Assembly: GCA_003597955.1 (NCBI GenBank) | Contig: QZJU01000012.1 | Coordinates: forward strand, 1-49,939 | Source of the DNA: Candidatus Parcubacteria bacterium | GTDB lineage: Bacteria > Patescibacteriota > Patescibacteriia > PEXW01 | Reading direction: 5' to 3' | Length of the DNA: 49,939 bases | In this document: positions 35,178 through 44,810 of the stretch, piece after piece | How positions within the stretch are numbered: position 1 is the stretch's first letter | How the letters are laid out: every line of letters starts with the position of its first letter | The notes under the pieces: generated by a model | Told to the model about the DNA's origin: nothing | What the model saw: only the letters and a program-made list of their open reading frames with translations | Databases searched by the model: none | Position numbers and translations under genes: made by a program

Positions 35178-35211
35178 TTTTCAATATACTATGGGTTGTT
35201 TATAATGTAAA
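35178..35211. promoter_or_regulatory. Overlapping divergent promoters upstream of atpD
   Basis: Minus strand: TTTACA (35211-35206), 17 nt, TATATT (35188-35183), driving the small membrane gene. Plus strand: TTTTCA (35178-35183), 17 nt, TATAAT (35201-35206), which could drive atpD-atpC. The two promoters share the same 34 bp, so they should compete. Confidence 0.5.
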
Positions 35212-35266
35212 TTCTCGCTTTAAATACATAAAGAATCCGAATAACCAGCCCTATAAATTATATTAA

Positions 35267-36670
<1,404 letters not shown>

Positions 36671-36679
36671 GTTTAAAGG

Positions 36680-36766
36680 TTTGGGTGCGGATCTCAGTAT
36701 CGTTACGCGGTGTGGTCATACGGCCTATGACTATCAGCTACACCGATACGAAGGTCAACACCCAAA
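36680..36766 (+). promoter_or_regulatory. Long intercistronic hairpin between atpD and atpC
   Basis: TTTGGGTG (36680-36687) pairs with CACCCAAA (36759-36766). Inside, GTATC (36697-36701) pairs with GATAC (36745-36749), GGTGT (36709-36713) with ACACC (36740-36744), and GTCATA (36715-36720) with TATGAC (36726-36731) around a CGGCC loop. There is no T run. atpC follows 26 nt later without a ribosome-binding site. Confidence 0.65.
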
Positions 36767-36792
36767 ACTACGCACTACAACCATTAATAAAC

Positions 36793-37212
36793 ATGCCCAA
36801 GACCATCAATCTCACCATAACCACCCCAGAAAGAATCGTTTTTCAAGACCAGGTTGACGAAGTGGTTTTGCCGACCCCGCAAGGTGAGATTGGCATCTTG
36901 CCAAACCACCTGCCTTTAATTTCTTTAATGTCGGCGGGTGAGATTCGGGTTAAAAAGGGGGAGGAAATGACCCCCCTGGCCGTTTCTTCGGGTTTTATTG
37001 AAGTTCGGAATAATCAAGTGACGATTCTGGCTGATACTGCGGAAAAAGCCGAAGAAATTGACGAGCAGAGAGCCCAAGCCGGCCGGGAACGCGCCCAGGC
37101 TTTGATGAAAGAGCGCGCGACCGATGATGTGGGCTTAGCTGGCGCCCAGGCGGCATTGGCAAAGGAATTGGCCAGGTTGAAAGTCGCGCGCAAGAAACGG
37201 AAATATACATAA
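36793..37212 (+). CDS. atpC: ATP synthase F1 subunit epsilon
   Basis: 139 residues from the ATG at 36793, giving the normal family length. The reading frame stays open upstream to 36685, but that part lies in the hairpin region and has no epsilon similarity. The N-terminal beta sandwich has TTPERIVFQDQVDEVVLPTP...GEIGILPNH, and the C-terminal helical hairpin is Ala/Glu/Arg-rich. It couples the rotor and regulates ATPase activity. Confidence 0.9.
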   Translation: MPKTINLTITTPERIVFQDQVDEVVLPTPQGEIGILPNHLPLISLMSAGEIRVKKGEEMTPLAVSSGFIEVRNNQVTILADTAEKAEEIDEQRAQAGRERAQALMKERATDDVGLAGAQAALAKELARLKVARKKRKYT

Positions 37213-37255
37213 ATATTTTTTCCTTGGTCAAGCTTGTGAACCTAAAGGTTTTTGT

Positions 37256-37261
37256 TATACT
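37256..37261 (+). promoter_or_regulatory. -10 box 6 nt before the Cys-rich protein ATG
   Basis: TATACT ends 6 nt before the ATG at 37268, with TTGTGA 16 nt upstream as a possible -35. Leaderless transcription is likely. Confidence 0.55.
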
Positions 37262-37267
37262 AAAAAT

Positions 37268-37639
37268 ATGCCTGCGGAAAATTTTAATATAAAAAAATTT
37301 GTTCTTGCCAGCGCAATCGTCATGGGCGCGTTTCTGCTTGGCGGGGGAGCGTGGCTGTTTTGGTCAAACCAAAGTTTGCCCCAAGCCCGGGCGGCCTGTG
37401 GCATTGAAAATTGCCACGGCATGGAAATTACTTGCGGCCCCAATATCGCGGAAATTTGCACGGATATTTATTTAATGGGGGACAGATGCCGGCAGTTCGC
37501 GTCGTGCGGAATTGTAAACAACACCTGCCAGCAAATCCAGAACCCGCAATTCACGGCCTGCAAAACTTGCGTGGAATCGTGTCTAAATCAGTTTGCCAAT
37601 GATCAGGTCAAGGCTTTTGAATGCGAAAGCGCCTGTTGA
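37268..37639 (+). CDS. Membrane-anchored cysteine-rich protein
   Basis: 123 residues. A membrane helix (about 11-32) is followed by an extracytoplasmic domain with twelve cysteines (ACGIENCHG, CGPNIAEIC, CRQFASCG, CKTCVESC, CESAC). The even number and spacing suggest disulfides or a metal site. No family recognised. It is a stand-alone gene after atpC with a leaderless-type promoter. Confidence 0.7.
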   Translation: MPAENFNIKKFVLASAIVMGAFLLGGGAWLFWSNQSLPQARAACGIENCHGMEITCGPNIAEICTDIYLMGDRCRQFASCGIVNNTCQQIQNPQFTACKTCVESCLNQFANDQVKAFECESAC

Positions 37640-37658
37640 TTTTGGTTTTAAATAAATA

Positions 37659-37693
37659 AATCCCCCAGGACATTTGGCGTCCAAAGGGGGATT
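37659..37693 (-). terminator. Intrinsic terminator behind the frameshifted gene
   Basis: AATCCCCC (37659-37666) pairs with GGGGGATT (37686-37693). On the minus strand it is followed by TTATTTATTT. Confidence 0.75.
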
Positions 37694-37713
37694 AAGAGGA
37701 AAGAGTCGCACTT

Positions 37714-37991
37714 TTAGGTTTTTGGAATGAACTGCTGGAGCAGAAGAACCTCAATATCGATGTTGAGGTTTTTCAATTCAGCCAGAATCTCATCGATGTG
37801 GGGGCTTGGCGTTGTCACCAGCCGGATGAAAGGCTGTATGACCGCGAGATGATCAAGAACCGCAGATTTCACAAAGGAAAGGTAAGAACATAGTCTTTTT
37901 GCCAGGGCTTGCCATGGAAAGCGCTTATGATCTGTTTTGTTACCCCAGGTAAATCTTCTTCGCGGATTCCATACATTTCAATATTCGGCAT
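37714..37991 (-). pseudogene. Conserved small protein, reading frame broken by a frameshift
   Basis: From the ATG at 37991 (AAGGAGG upstream, strong promoter) the frame reads MPNIEMYGIREEDLPGVT... and stops at a TGA (37871-37869) after 40 codons. Shifting frame at about 37876 gives a further continuous sequence, SAVLDHLAVIQPFIRL... to ...VLLLQQFIPKT, ending at 37714. Both halves match the pattern of a small MPNIEIHG-type protein I associate with Patescibacteria. A one-base loss in the run ctttccttt explains the break. It could be a real pseudogene, a sequencing error, or programmed frameshifting. Confidence 0.65.
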
Positions 37992-38037
37992 TTCTGCCTC
38001 CTTATTTGATTTTTGTTTAAATAGTTTAAAACAAAGA

Positions 38038-38102
38038 AGTATAGCAAAATCATCAGGTTTGTCAAGGGGTTGTTTGACAAAGTCTTGAAGTAGGCTTTAA
38101 AT
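38038..38102. promoter_or_regulatory. Divergent promoters
   Basis: Minus strand: TTGACA (38065-38060), 16 nt, TATACT (38043-38038), for the frameshifted gene. Plus strand: TTGACA (38074-38079), 17 nt, TTAAAT (38097-38102), for the 286-aa gene. The two perfect -35 boxes are 8 bp apart, back to back. Confidence 0.7.
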
Positions 38103-38152
38103 GTGTGTATTAAAACTGAACTTTTAAATTTTTTAAAAAAAAGGAGACAAGC

Positions 38153-39013
38153 GTGAGTAATTATTCCGTGGTTCTGCCGATTGTGGCTGCCGTGCAGGCG
38201 ACTGAAACGCAGTTGGGTTTGGCTCCAAAATGGCAAGCCGTTAATAACGCGCAAGTAGAATTTCTGGAAAATTTCCTGCCCCTAAAATCCTACCTGAATC
38301 TTTTTCCAGAGATAAAAGCTTCGGCCATGGTTTCCGAAACCAGCCCCAGGATAACCGCACCCAACATTAAGACCATCAAAGCCTATGGCAATCTGGATGT
38401 CACCGTTGAATGGCCCGAGGAAGGCCAGGCATGCAACATTATCACGCCAGCTAAAAAAAGCTATCCCGGCGTTAGGTTGCAGAAAAATCGGGTGAGTTTT
38501 CATGAATCAAAAGACTATGAGTTCCCGATCATAAGGATCGAAACTCGGAGCAGCGACTTGGTTTATATGACCATGCTGCCTGCCGGCGGGGAATACACAA
38601 ATTTTGAGTTAGAAAAAGCGGTCAAACACCTGTTCTGGGATTCCCAGCCCCGCTTGATTTTCGGAAAATATGGCGGGCTTCAGTTCCCAATGGCAAAATT
38701 TCGAATTTCGGAAAAGATTTCCTGGCTAATGGGTATGAAGGGCCAAGATGCTGAAGGTTTCCCAGCCGTTATGGCTGATGCCCTGCAAGAAACAAAACTA
38801 AAGTTGAATCGTCAGGGCGCGCGGGTGATTTCAAAGGTTTGGTTGCGAACCGATGTTATGCTGGCGCGAATGCCGGATCCTGAACCGCCTGATTACATAA
38901 TTAACCAGCCGTTTCTCGTCTGGTTTGTTCGGACTAAAGTGGCCCAACCTTATGCGATCTTCTGGCTGGACGAAGCCGACTGGAAGGATCCCGGGGATCT
39001 TGATAGCTTTTAA
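38153..39013 (+). CDS. Hypothetical protein (286 aa)
   Basis: A soluble protein that starts at GTG, with AAGGAGA 6 nt upstream. There is no signal peptide or membrane helix. The C-terminal third (IINQPFLVWFVRTKVAQPYAI) faintly resembles the last strands of serpins, but no reactive-centre loop or hinge is recognisable, so I do not assign it. It ends at an intrinsic terminator, so it is a single-gene transcript. Confidence 0.65.
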   Translation: MSNYSVVLPIVAAVQATETQLGLAPKWQAVNNAQVEFLENFLPLKSYLNLFPEIKASAMVSETSPRITAPNIKTIKAYGNLDVTVEWPEEGQACNIITPAKKSYPGVRLQKNRVSFHESKDYEFPIIRIETRSSDLVYMTMLPAGGEYTNFELEKAVKHLFWDSQPRLIFGKYGGLQFPMAKFRISEKISWLMGMKGQDAEGFPAVMADALQETKLKLNRQGARVISKVWLRTDVMLARMPDPEPPDYIINQPFLVWFVRTKVAQPYAIFWLDEADWKDPGDLDSF

Positions 39014-39027
39014 ACGTGTGTTTTTTT

Positions 39028-39058
39028 AAAACCGCCTGCTTTTTAAGTCGGCGGTTTT
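39028..39058 (+). terminator. Intrinsic terminator
   Basis: AAAACCGCC (39028-39036) pairs with GGCGGTTTT (39050-39058). It lies between the 286-aa gene and the heliorhodopsin. Confidence 0.75.
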
Positions 39059-39122
39059 ATGATTTGCGCAACGTCGGTATTTTTGCGACAATTAAGACAA
39101 ATAAAGCCTTAACCTAAAGAAT

Positions 39123-39902
39123 ATGGAAATTTTCTTTGACGACAGCAAATTTCGGAAAATCCGTGTTTTTAACCTCTTGATGGGTTTTTTACATCTTTTT
39201 CAGGCGATTTTAATGCTGTTTTTGAGTACAGATTTTAGTCTACCCATCACCTCGGCTTTTGTGGAAATGAATCTGTCGAGCGGGAAATTAGAACCGGTTT
39301 TGCGTAACTTGTTTGATTTACAGATTGGACCTTTGGTGGCTGGTTTTTTGTTCCTTTCGGCATTGGCGCATTTTGCGGTTTCCTACGGCGGTATTTACCA
39401 ATGGTATGTCAAGAATTTAAAAAAGGGCATTAATCACGCCCGTTGGCTGGAATACGCCCTAAGCTCGTCCTTAATGATGGTGGTAATCGCTCTATTGGTG
39501 GGCGTCTATGACGGGCTGACTTTAATACTGATGTTTTTCCTAAATGCCGCCATGATTCTTTTCGGCTGGCTAATGGAGCTTCATAACCAATCAACAGCCC
39601 AGACCAATTGGGCCAGCTATATTTTTGGGTGCATTGCCGGCGCTGTCCCCTGGGTGGTAGTGGCTTTTTATCTTTTCAATGCCGGCGGCGATGCGGGCCG
39701 GGCGCCGACATTCGTTTATTGGATTTTCTTTTCAATTTTTATTTTTTTCAACATTTTTGCGCTCAATATGCTCTTTCAGTACAAGCGAGTGGGGAAGTGG
39801 AAAGAATATCTGTACGGAGAGCGGATTTACATTGTTTTAAGCTTGGTGGCTAAGTCGCTTTTGGCTTGGCAGGTTTTTGCCGGAACATTGAGGCCGGTCT
39901 AG
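39123..39902 (+). CDS. Heliorhodopsin
   Basis: 259 residues with seven membrane helices. The Schiff-base Lys is K244 in SLVAKSLLAWQVFAGTL, and the counterion Glu is E110 in RWLEYALSSS. The 134-residue spacing equals that of E107-K241 in heliorhodopsin 48C12. NAAMILFGWLMEL, FGCIAGAVPWVV and GKWKEYLYGERIYIVLS also match. Heliorhodopsins face the membrane opposite to type-1 rhodopsins, do not pump ions in most cases, and have slow photocycles consistent with sensing or enzyme regulation. No retinal synthesis gene is in the window. A response regulator lies about 0.4 kb downstream. Confidence 0.93.
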   Translation: MEIFFDDSKFRKIRVFNLLMGFLHLFQAILMLFLSTDFSLPITSAFVEMNLSSGKLEPVLRNLFDLQIGPLVAGFLFLSALAHFAVSYGGIYQWYVKNLKKGINHARWLEYALSSSLMMVVIALLVGVYDGLTLILMFFLNAAMILFGWLMELHNQSTAQTNWASYIFGCIAGAVPWVVVAFYLFNAGGDAGRAPTFVYWIFFSIFIFFNIFALNMLFQYKRVGKWKEYLYGERIYIVLSLVAKSLLAWQVFAGTLRPV

Positions 39903-39987
39903 GAAAACGTTTGAGATTGCTTATAGTTTACCTATTAGTTCAACTCTGAACCCTCCAGACAGGAAGGCGTTTTTGAAAAAATAAAAA

Positions 39988-40012
39988 AGCCCTCATAAAA
40001 TTTGAGAGCTTT
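39988..40012 (-). terminator. Intrinsic terminator of the 61-aa gene
   Basis: AGCTCTCA (40010-40003 on the minus strand) pairs with TGAGGGCT (39995-39988), followed by a T-rich run. Confidence 0.7.
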
Positions 40013-40024
40013 TAGTCCAAGGAT

Positions 40025-40210
40025 TCAGCAGCCGCGATTGCGATTACCTGGCAGATTAAAGCTGCTCTTGCGACCGACGGCCTTAGTCGAGAGATGAGGG
40101 CAAGTTTTTGGCTGGCGGCTTTTCATTACGATGAAGCGTTTGAAATTTTCACGAGCGTCATTTGCGCCTAGCGCTTTTTCGAAATCCAAAAGCATTTTCA
40201 GATCCAGCAT
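40025..40210 (-). CDS. Small basic hypothetical protein (61 aa)
   Basis: The ATG at 40210 is preceded by GGAGG (40225-40221), 10 nt away, which is longish. An N-terminal helix (LDLKMLLDFEKAL) is followed by a basic tail with CPHLSTKAVGRKSSF. The family is not recognised. It lies between heliorhodopsin and the response regulator on the opposite strand and has its own terminator. Confidence 0.5.
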   Translation of the reverse strand: MLDLKMLLDFEKALGANDARENFKRFIVMKSRQPKTCPHLSTKAVGRKSSFNLPGNRNRGC

Positions 40211-40332
40211 GATTATATTGCCTCCAAGAAATGTTAAAAGACTGTTTGATTTGCTAGGTAGCGTACCAGAAGTTGCGGAGGTTGTCAACCCCGCAGGCTA
40301 GTTTTTGGTTTTTTGCTATACTTTTTTATAGT

Positions 40333-40704
40333 ATGAAGAAAATTTTAGCTTTTGAAGATAATCAAAACTTGTTGGATGAATTTAAAAATGAATATCAAAA
40401 GTTGGGTTTTGAGTTTTTGGGCTTACCTTTCCCGCCAGAGGATTTAATAGCCTTAATTTTGCGATTTAAACCGGATATTATTTCAATGGATGTGACCATG
40501 CCGTATATGGACGGCATTTCCGCGGCTAAAATAATCAAAGCGAATCCCCAAACTGCTGGCATCCCGTTATTTTTTTATACTAACATGGGGAGGCCGGAAG
40601 ATAAGGGACGGGGGAAGGCTTTGGGCGCAGCCGGGTATTTTTTAAAAACCGAAATCAGCCCACTGGAGTTGGTTAAGCTAGTCCCAGGGCTGCTTAATTC
40701 GTAA
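40333..40704 (+). CDS. Single-domain response regulator (receiver only)
   Basis: 123 residues with all receiver residues in place: acidic pair Glu8-Asp9, phosphoacceptor Asp53 (ISMDVTMP), Thr83 (FYTNMG) and Lys105 (FLKTE). No output domain. No histidine kinase is in the window. A TATACT box lies 10 nt before the ATG and there is no ribosome-binding site. CheY-like, acting through a protein partner. Confidence 0.85.
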   Translation: MKKILAFEDNQNLLDEFKNEYQKLGFEFLGLPFPPEDLIALILRFKPDIISMDVTMPYMDGISAAKIIKANPQTAGIPLFFYTNMGRPEDKGRGKALGAAGYFLKTEISPLELVKLVPGLLNS

Positions 40705-40773
40705 TTGCGTTTGCGATTGAACAAAGCTTGGTTTTTCGCCGAAATGTTTTAGATGTATACTTAAATCAAGTTT

Positions 40774-41310
40774 ATGCCGATAAATTCGCCGCCATCAAAT
40801 TCGTCAGTCCGACCGGAAAATTTGGAAAAGGAGCCCGAAGATATTTTTGAATTTGTGGAAAAAACACCAAGCGAAAAGCCGGAAGTGAAGGTTGAAAAAA
40901 TTCGGGAAGCCTTGGAAAAACACGGCGAAAATTTTGAGACCCAGTCCCAACCAACTGTTGAAAGTGAGGAATTGCCCGGTCAAGCGCCGCCAACTGATCA
41001 GCCAACCATGCCTTTGCCGATTACGGCGGAAGAAGAACGTTTTAGGGAAGTAGAACGGGTTTTAGCCGAGGGTTTGCACGACTTGTTTTTAAACTTGCCG
41101 GCGGCTGAACAGCAAAAATTTAAAAACGAAGGCGAGAAAGCCGCTCGAGAGGTGAACGGTCTGTTGGGGCAAGTCAAAGTAAAAATTGATCAGTTAATTT
41201 GGGTGATCCGACGCTGGTTGGCGTCAGTGCCGGGCATAAATAAATTTTTCGTAGAGCAGGAAGCAAAGATAAAAGCGCAAAAATTATTGCTTTTAAAAGA
41301 AAGAAAATAA
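40774..41310 (+). CDS. Acidic protein paired with the TraG/VirB4-like ATPase
   Basis: 178 residues: a disordered Pro/Glu/Ser-rich N-terminal half, then a helical C-terminal half (FLNLPAAEQQKFKNEGEKAAREV and IRRWLASVPGINKFFVEQEAKIKAQKLL regions). Proteins of this shape commonly precede the large ATPase in Patescibacteria. It ends 4 nt before that gene, so co-translation is likely. The function is unknown, perhaps a secretion or conjugation-like apparatus partner. Confidence 0.65.
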   Translation: MPINSPPSNSSVRPENLEKEPEDIFEFVEKTPSEKPEVKVEKIREALEKHGENFETQSQPTVESEELPGQAPPTDQPTMPLPITAEEERFREVERVLAEGLHDLFLNLPAAEQQKFKNEGEKAAREVNGLLGQVKVKIDQLIWVIRRWLASVPGINKFFVEQEAKIKAQKLLLLKERK

Positions 41311-41314
41311 ATTC

Positions 41315-43864
41315 ATGGTAGACTGGCTTTTCCAACCAGCGCTTGCCCAAGAATTAGAAACGGCGGAGGACGCGACCGTCAGTAGTTTGAATGTCCCAAT
41401 CCTAATCGCGACCTTGGGGCTGGCATTAGTTTTTACAGTCTTATTTTTTATTTGGTTGAGAAAACGCAGGCAGCAGAACACGCCCGTGGGTTTACAACGA
41501 GTTTGTTTGCAGATTGCCTTGCCCAAAGAACAACAGAATGAAGATTCTGGCCAAGCTGCTTCTCGCATACAACAAATGCAAGAACAAATTAGCGTCGGCG
41601 AATCATTCTTGTCTTTTTTGGGCAACATGCGGGCGCAACGGTGGTATAACACCTTGGGCCGCGGCCGGAGCGACCATTTTAGTCTGGAAATCGTGGCTGA
41701 CCGGGGGGAAATAAAATTTTATGCGGTCGTGCCCCAACTGATGCAGGAATTCATGGAACAACAGATTCACGCGCAGTATCCGGACGCAGAAATTTCCCTT
41801 GAACCCGAATACAACCCCTTTCGGCCGGATTCCCAAGTGGCGGCGGCCATGTTGGTTCAAAAAAAACAGAAAGTTTTGCCTTTGTTGACTTATCGGCACA
41901 TGGATGTGGATCCGCTTGCCGGCCTGACCAACGCCCTAAGCAAGCTGGAAAAAGACGAAGCCGCCGTCATTCAGTATGTTTGCCGATCTTCGCATCCACG
42001 CTGGCATGCCCAAGCGAATGCCGTCGTTCATCAATTGCAGGCCGGCAAGCGCGGCAGTTTGACCAGCTCGCCTGCCGTTAATGCTATAAAAAATATTTTT
42101 TCGGAGATTTTTCATATCTTTTTTTCCAAGAAAAGCAGCAACGAGCTGGGGAGTCTGAAGCAGCTTTCCCCGGCAGATGAAGAATTAATTCAGCGTTTGC
42201 AGGAAAAAAACAGCAAAGCCGGCTTGGATGTGAATGTCCGGCTGGTGGTTTCCGGGCCGAATCAGAATGCGGCGAGTTTGCGCTTAAAGAACATTATGGA
42301 TGCTTTTGGTCAATACAACGCTTTTGATACCGGCAATGGTCTGGTCAAAAAAAATCCCTGGCGGTTTGAAAAAATCGTGCGGGATTTCATATACCGGGCT
42401 TTTGACCAAAAGCGTTCGGCGCTTTTGAATATCGAAGAATTGGCCGGGATGTGGCATCTGCCTCTGCCTTCCACCGAGACGCCGAATATCCATTGGGTGA
42501 TGTTCCGAACCGCGCCGCCGCCGGTTAATGTCCCCAAAGTCGGGGTGGTTTTGGGCTTAAGCCGTTTTCGGGGCGAAGAACATTTAATCCGGGTGGCGCG
42601 GGAAGATCGGCGCCGGCATATTTACATCATCGGTAAATCCGGAGTCGGAAAGTCAGTTTTGATGACCCAGATGGCCTTGCAGGACATTGCTAATGGCGAC
42701 GGCGCTTGCGTAGTGGATCCGCATGGCGATTTGATCACCGATATTTTGGCGCGTTTGCCAGCTCATCGACAGAAGGATGTGGTGCATTTCAACCCGTCTG
42801 ATGTGGAGTATCCCGTGGGTCTGAATATGCTGGACGCGGCCACACCCGAAGCGCAGGATTTTGCCGTACAAGAGATGATTGCCATATTTATGAAATTGTT
42901 TCCGCCTGAAGTCATTGGGCCGATGTTCGAGCACAATATGCGCAATGTCATGCTAACGCTCATGGCGGATCGCGGAAATCCCGGAACCATCGTGGAAATC
43001 CCGCGGATGTTCACTGACCCGACTTTTCAGAAAGCCAAGGTCGCTAAAGTTACAGATCCCATGGTCCGGGCGTTCTGGGAAAAAGAAATGGCCAAGACTT
43101 CGGATTTTCACAAAAGTGAAATGCTGGGTTACCTGATTTCCAAAGTCGGGCGGTTCGTGGAAAACAGCATGATGCGGAATGTCATCGGTCAGTCCAGAAG
43201 TGGCTTTGATTTTGAAGAAATCATGAACAAAGGCAAAATCCTATTGGTCAATTTGGCCAAAGGCACGACCGGCGAAGTTAATGCCAACCTTTTGGGATTA
43301 ATTATAGTCTCGAAGCTGCAGATGGCGGCTTTGAGGCGCGCCAGCTTGCCGCAAGAACAGCGCAAGGATTTTTTCTTGTATATTGACGAATTCCAAAATT
43401 TCATAACGGATTCCATTGCTACGATTTTGTCCGAAGCGCGGAAGTATCGTTTGAATTTAACCATCGCGCACCAATATGTCGGCCAGCTTACCGATAAGCA
43501 GGACACACGGATTCGCGACGCAGTTTTTGGCAATGTGGGTACGATCGTGGCCTTCCGGGTCGGGGTAGAGGACGCGGACATTTTTGCTCAGGCTTTTGCG
43601 CCAGTCTTTAGTCAATACGATGTGACGAATATGGAAAAATATACGGCCATCGTAAAATTATTGATTGATAACGCCTCTTCCAAGCCCTTTACCATGAACA
43701 CCCTGCCTTTGGGTCAACCCCTGCCGGGCCAGGTGGAAAAATTAATCACCCAGTCCAGGCAAAATTACGGCCGACCCAGAGCGGCTGTGGAAAAAGAAAT
43801 TCTTGAAAGATCCCAGTTGGGTGTTTCCGCCCCGCCGCCAATGGTGGCGGAAAGAAAAGCTTGA
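41315..43864 (+). CDS. Membrane-bound TraG/VirB4-like secretion ATPase
   Basis: 849 residues. One membrane helix near the N-terminus (about 27-48), a long middle domain, then a RecA-like ATPase with Walker A GKSGVGKS (about 440-447) and Walker B FFLYIDEF with D691-E692. CVVDPHGDLI and ARKYRLNLTIAHQYVGQL match type IV secretion/conjugative coupling and HerA-like ATPases. In Patescibacteria such proteins are often near type IV pilus or DNA-uptake genes; none is visible here. It might move DNA or protein across the envelope. Confidence 0.85.
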   Translation: MVDWLFQPALAQELETAEDATVSSLNVPILIATLGLALVFTVLFFIWLRKRRQQNTPVGLQRVCLQIALPKEQQNEDSGQAASRIQQMQEQISVGESFLSFLGNMRAQRWYNTLGRGRSDHFSLEIVADRGEIKFYAVVPQLMQEFMEQQIHAQYPDAEISLEPEYNPFRPDSQVAAAMLVQKKQKVLPLLTYRHMDVDPLAGLTNALSKLEKDEAAVIQYVCRSSHPRWHAQANAVVHQLQAGKRGSLTSSPAVNAIKNIFSEIFHIFFSKKSSNELGSLKQLSPADEELIQRLQEKNSKAGLDVNVRLVVSGPNQNAASLRLKNIMDAFGQYNAFDTGNGLVKKNPWRFEKIVRDFIYRAFDQKRSALLNIEELAGMWHLPLPSTETPNIHWVMFRTAPPPVNVPKVGVVLGLSRFRGEEHLIRVAREDRRRHIYIIGKSGVGKSVLMTQMALQDIANGDGACVVDPHGDLITDILARLPAHRQKDVVHFNPSDVEYPVGLNMLDAATPEAQDFAVQEMIAIFMKLFPPEVIGPMFEHNMRNVMLTLMADRGNPGTIVEIPRMFTDPTFQKAKVAKVTDPMVRAFWEKEMAKTSDFHKSEMLGYLISKVGRFVENSMMRNVIGQSRSGFDFEEIMNKGKILLVNLAKGTTGEVNANLLGLIIVSKLQMAALRRASLPQEQRKDFFLYIDEFQNFITDSIATILSEARKYRLNLTIAHQYVGQLTDKQDTRIRDAVFGNVGTIVAFRVGVEDADIFAQAFAPVFSQYDVTNMEKYTAIVKLLIDNASSKPFTMNTLPLGQPLPGQVEKLITQSRQNYGRPRAAVEKEILERSQLGVSAPPPMVAERKA

Positions 43865-43970
43865 AAATGGGAATTTTTGGCATTATAGCTTATTTTTTCT
43901 TCTGACTCTGACCATACAATTAACAACCAAGGACCTCTGGGGTTTTAATTTTTTAAGACGAGCCGAGATA

Positions 43971-44810
43971 TTATTTCGCACGTTTTTTAATTATCAATCC
44001 CCGGGTTTTTTGGCTTAAATCTTTCAAAAACTCAAGATCAAAGTCGCCAAATTCTCGCATTTTTGTTTCCAGCCAAGGCTGCTGCAAGGGCGAAATTTCC
44101 AAAATTGCATAGGGGATTTGCCGTTTGGAAATTTCCTCAATTAGCCGGTAAATCAGTTCCAAGCCCTGCTTGCCGCCGAATAAGGCGATTCGGGGTTCGG
44201 ACAAAACTCGGGTGGATTCCTGTCGGGTTAAATACGGAAGGTTGCTGACCACAAGGTCAATTTCTTCCGTGGGCTGGAAGGCTTGAAGGAGGTTGCTTTG
44301 CAAAAAGTTAACATTTTTAACCCCGTGATTCCGGCGGTTTTGGCGGGCGACAGTCAAGGCTTTTGAGCTAAAATCCACAGCCAAAATTTTGGCTTGGGGC
44401 AGATATTTGGCCAAAGTAATAGCAATGCAACCTGAACCAGTACCAATGTCAGCGATGGTTATTTTAGAATTTCGCGGAAATTTTTTTAAGACCCAATCAA
44501 CCAGCAATTCAGTTTCCGGCCGGGGGATTAGCACATTTTCATTCACTTTAAATTCCAGGCCGTAGAAGCCTTTTTTGCCTGTCAAATACGCGAAAGGTTC
44601 GCCTTTCAGCCTACGCCTTAGCAGTTTAAAAAGAATCTCGGTATGTTTTCGGCTAATCTTATATTCAGGATGGGAAATGAAAAACTCCCGGGATTTTTTT
44701 GCCGTAAAACCCAAAAGCTCGGCCGCCTCGTTGAAAGTCACGGGAGTTTTTGTTATAAGGCTTTGGACTTTGGAAAAAAGCTCTTGGACCGAAAGATTTT
44801 TAGCCGGCAT
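43971..44810 (-). CDS. prmC: Release-factor glutamine methyltransferase
   Basis: 279 residues from the ATG at 44810, which overlaps the prfA stop by 11 nt; a further upstream start would extend into prfA. The SAM-binding GTGSGCIAITLA and the substrate motif SNLPYL (NPPY in most homologues; here NLPY) are present. PrmC methylates the Gln of the GGQ motif in RF1. Adjacent and coupled to prfA, its substrate gene. Confidence 0.93.
   Translation of the reverse strand: MPAKNLSVQELFSKVQSLITKTPVTFNEAAELLGFTAKKSREFFISHPEYKISRKHTEILFKLLRRRLKGEPFAYLTGKKGFYGLEFKVNENVLIPRPETELLVDWVLKKFPRNSKITIADIGTGSGCIAITLAKYLPQAKILAVDFSSKALTVARQNRRNHGVKNVNFLQSNLLQAFQPTEEIDLVVSNLPYLTRQESTRVLSEPRIALFGGKQGLELIYRLIEEISKRQIPYAILEISPLQQPWLETKMREFGDFDLEFLKDLSQKTRGLIIKKRAK

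Noticed and set aside
38153-39013. Serpin-like protease inhibitor
   Set aside because: Only the C-terminal strand-like segment is similar; the hinge, reactive centre and core motifs are not recognisable.
43867-43905. 12-codon hydrophobic ORF after the TraG-like gene
   Set aside because: No ribosome-binding site and no conservation signal; too short to support.
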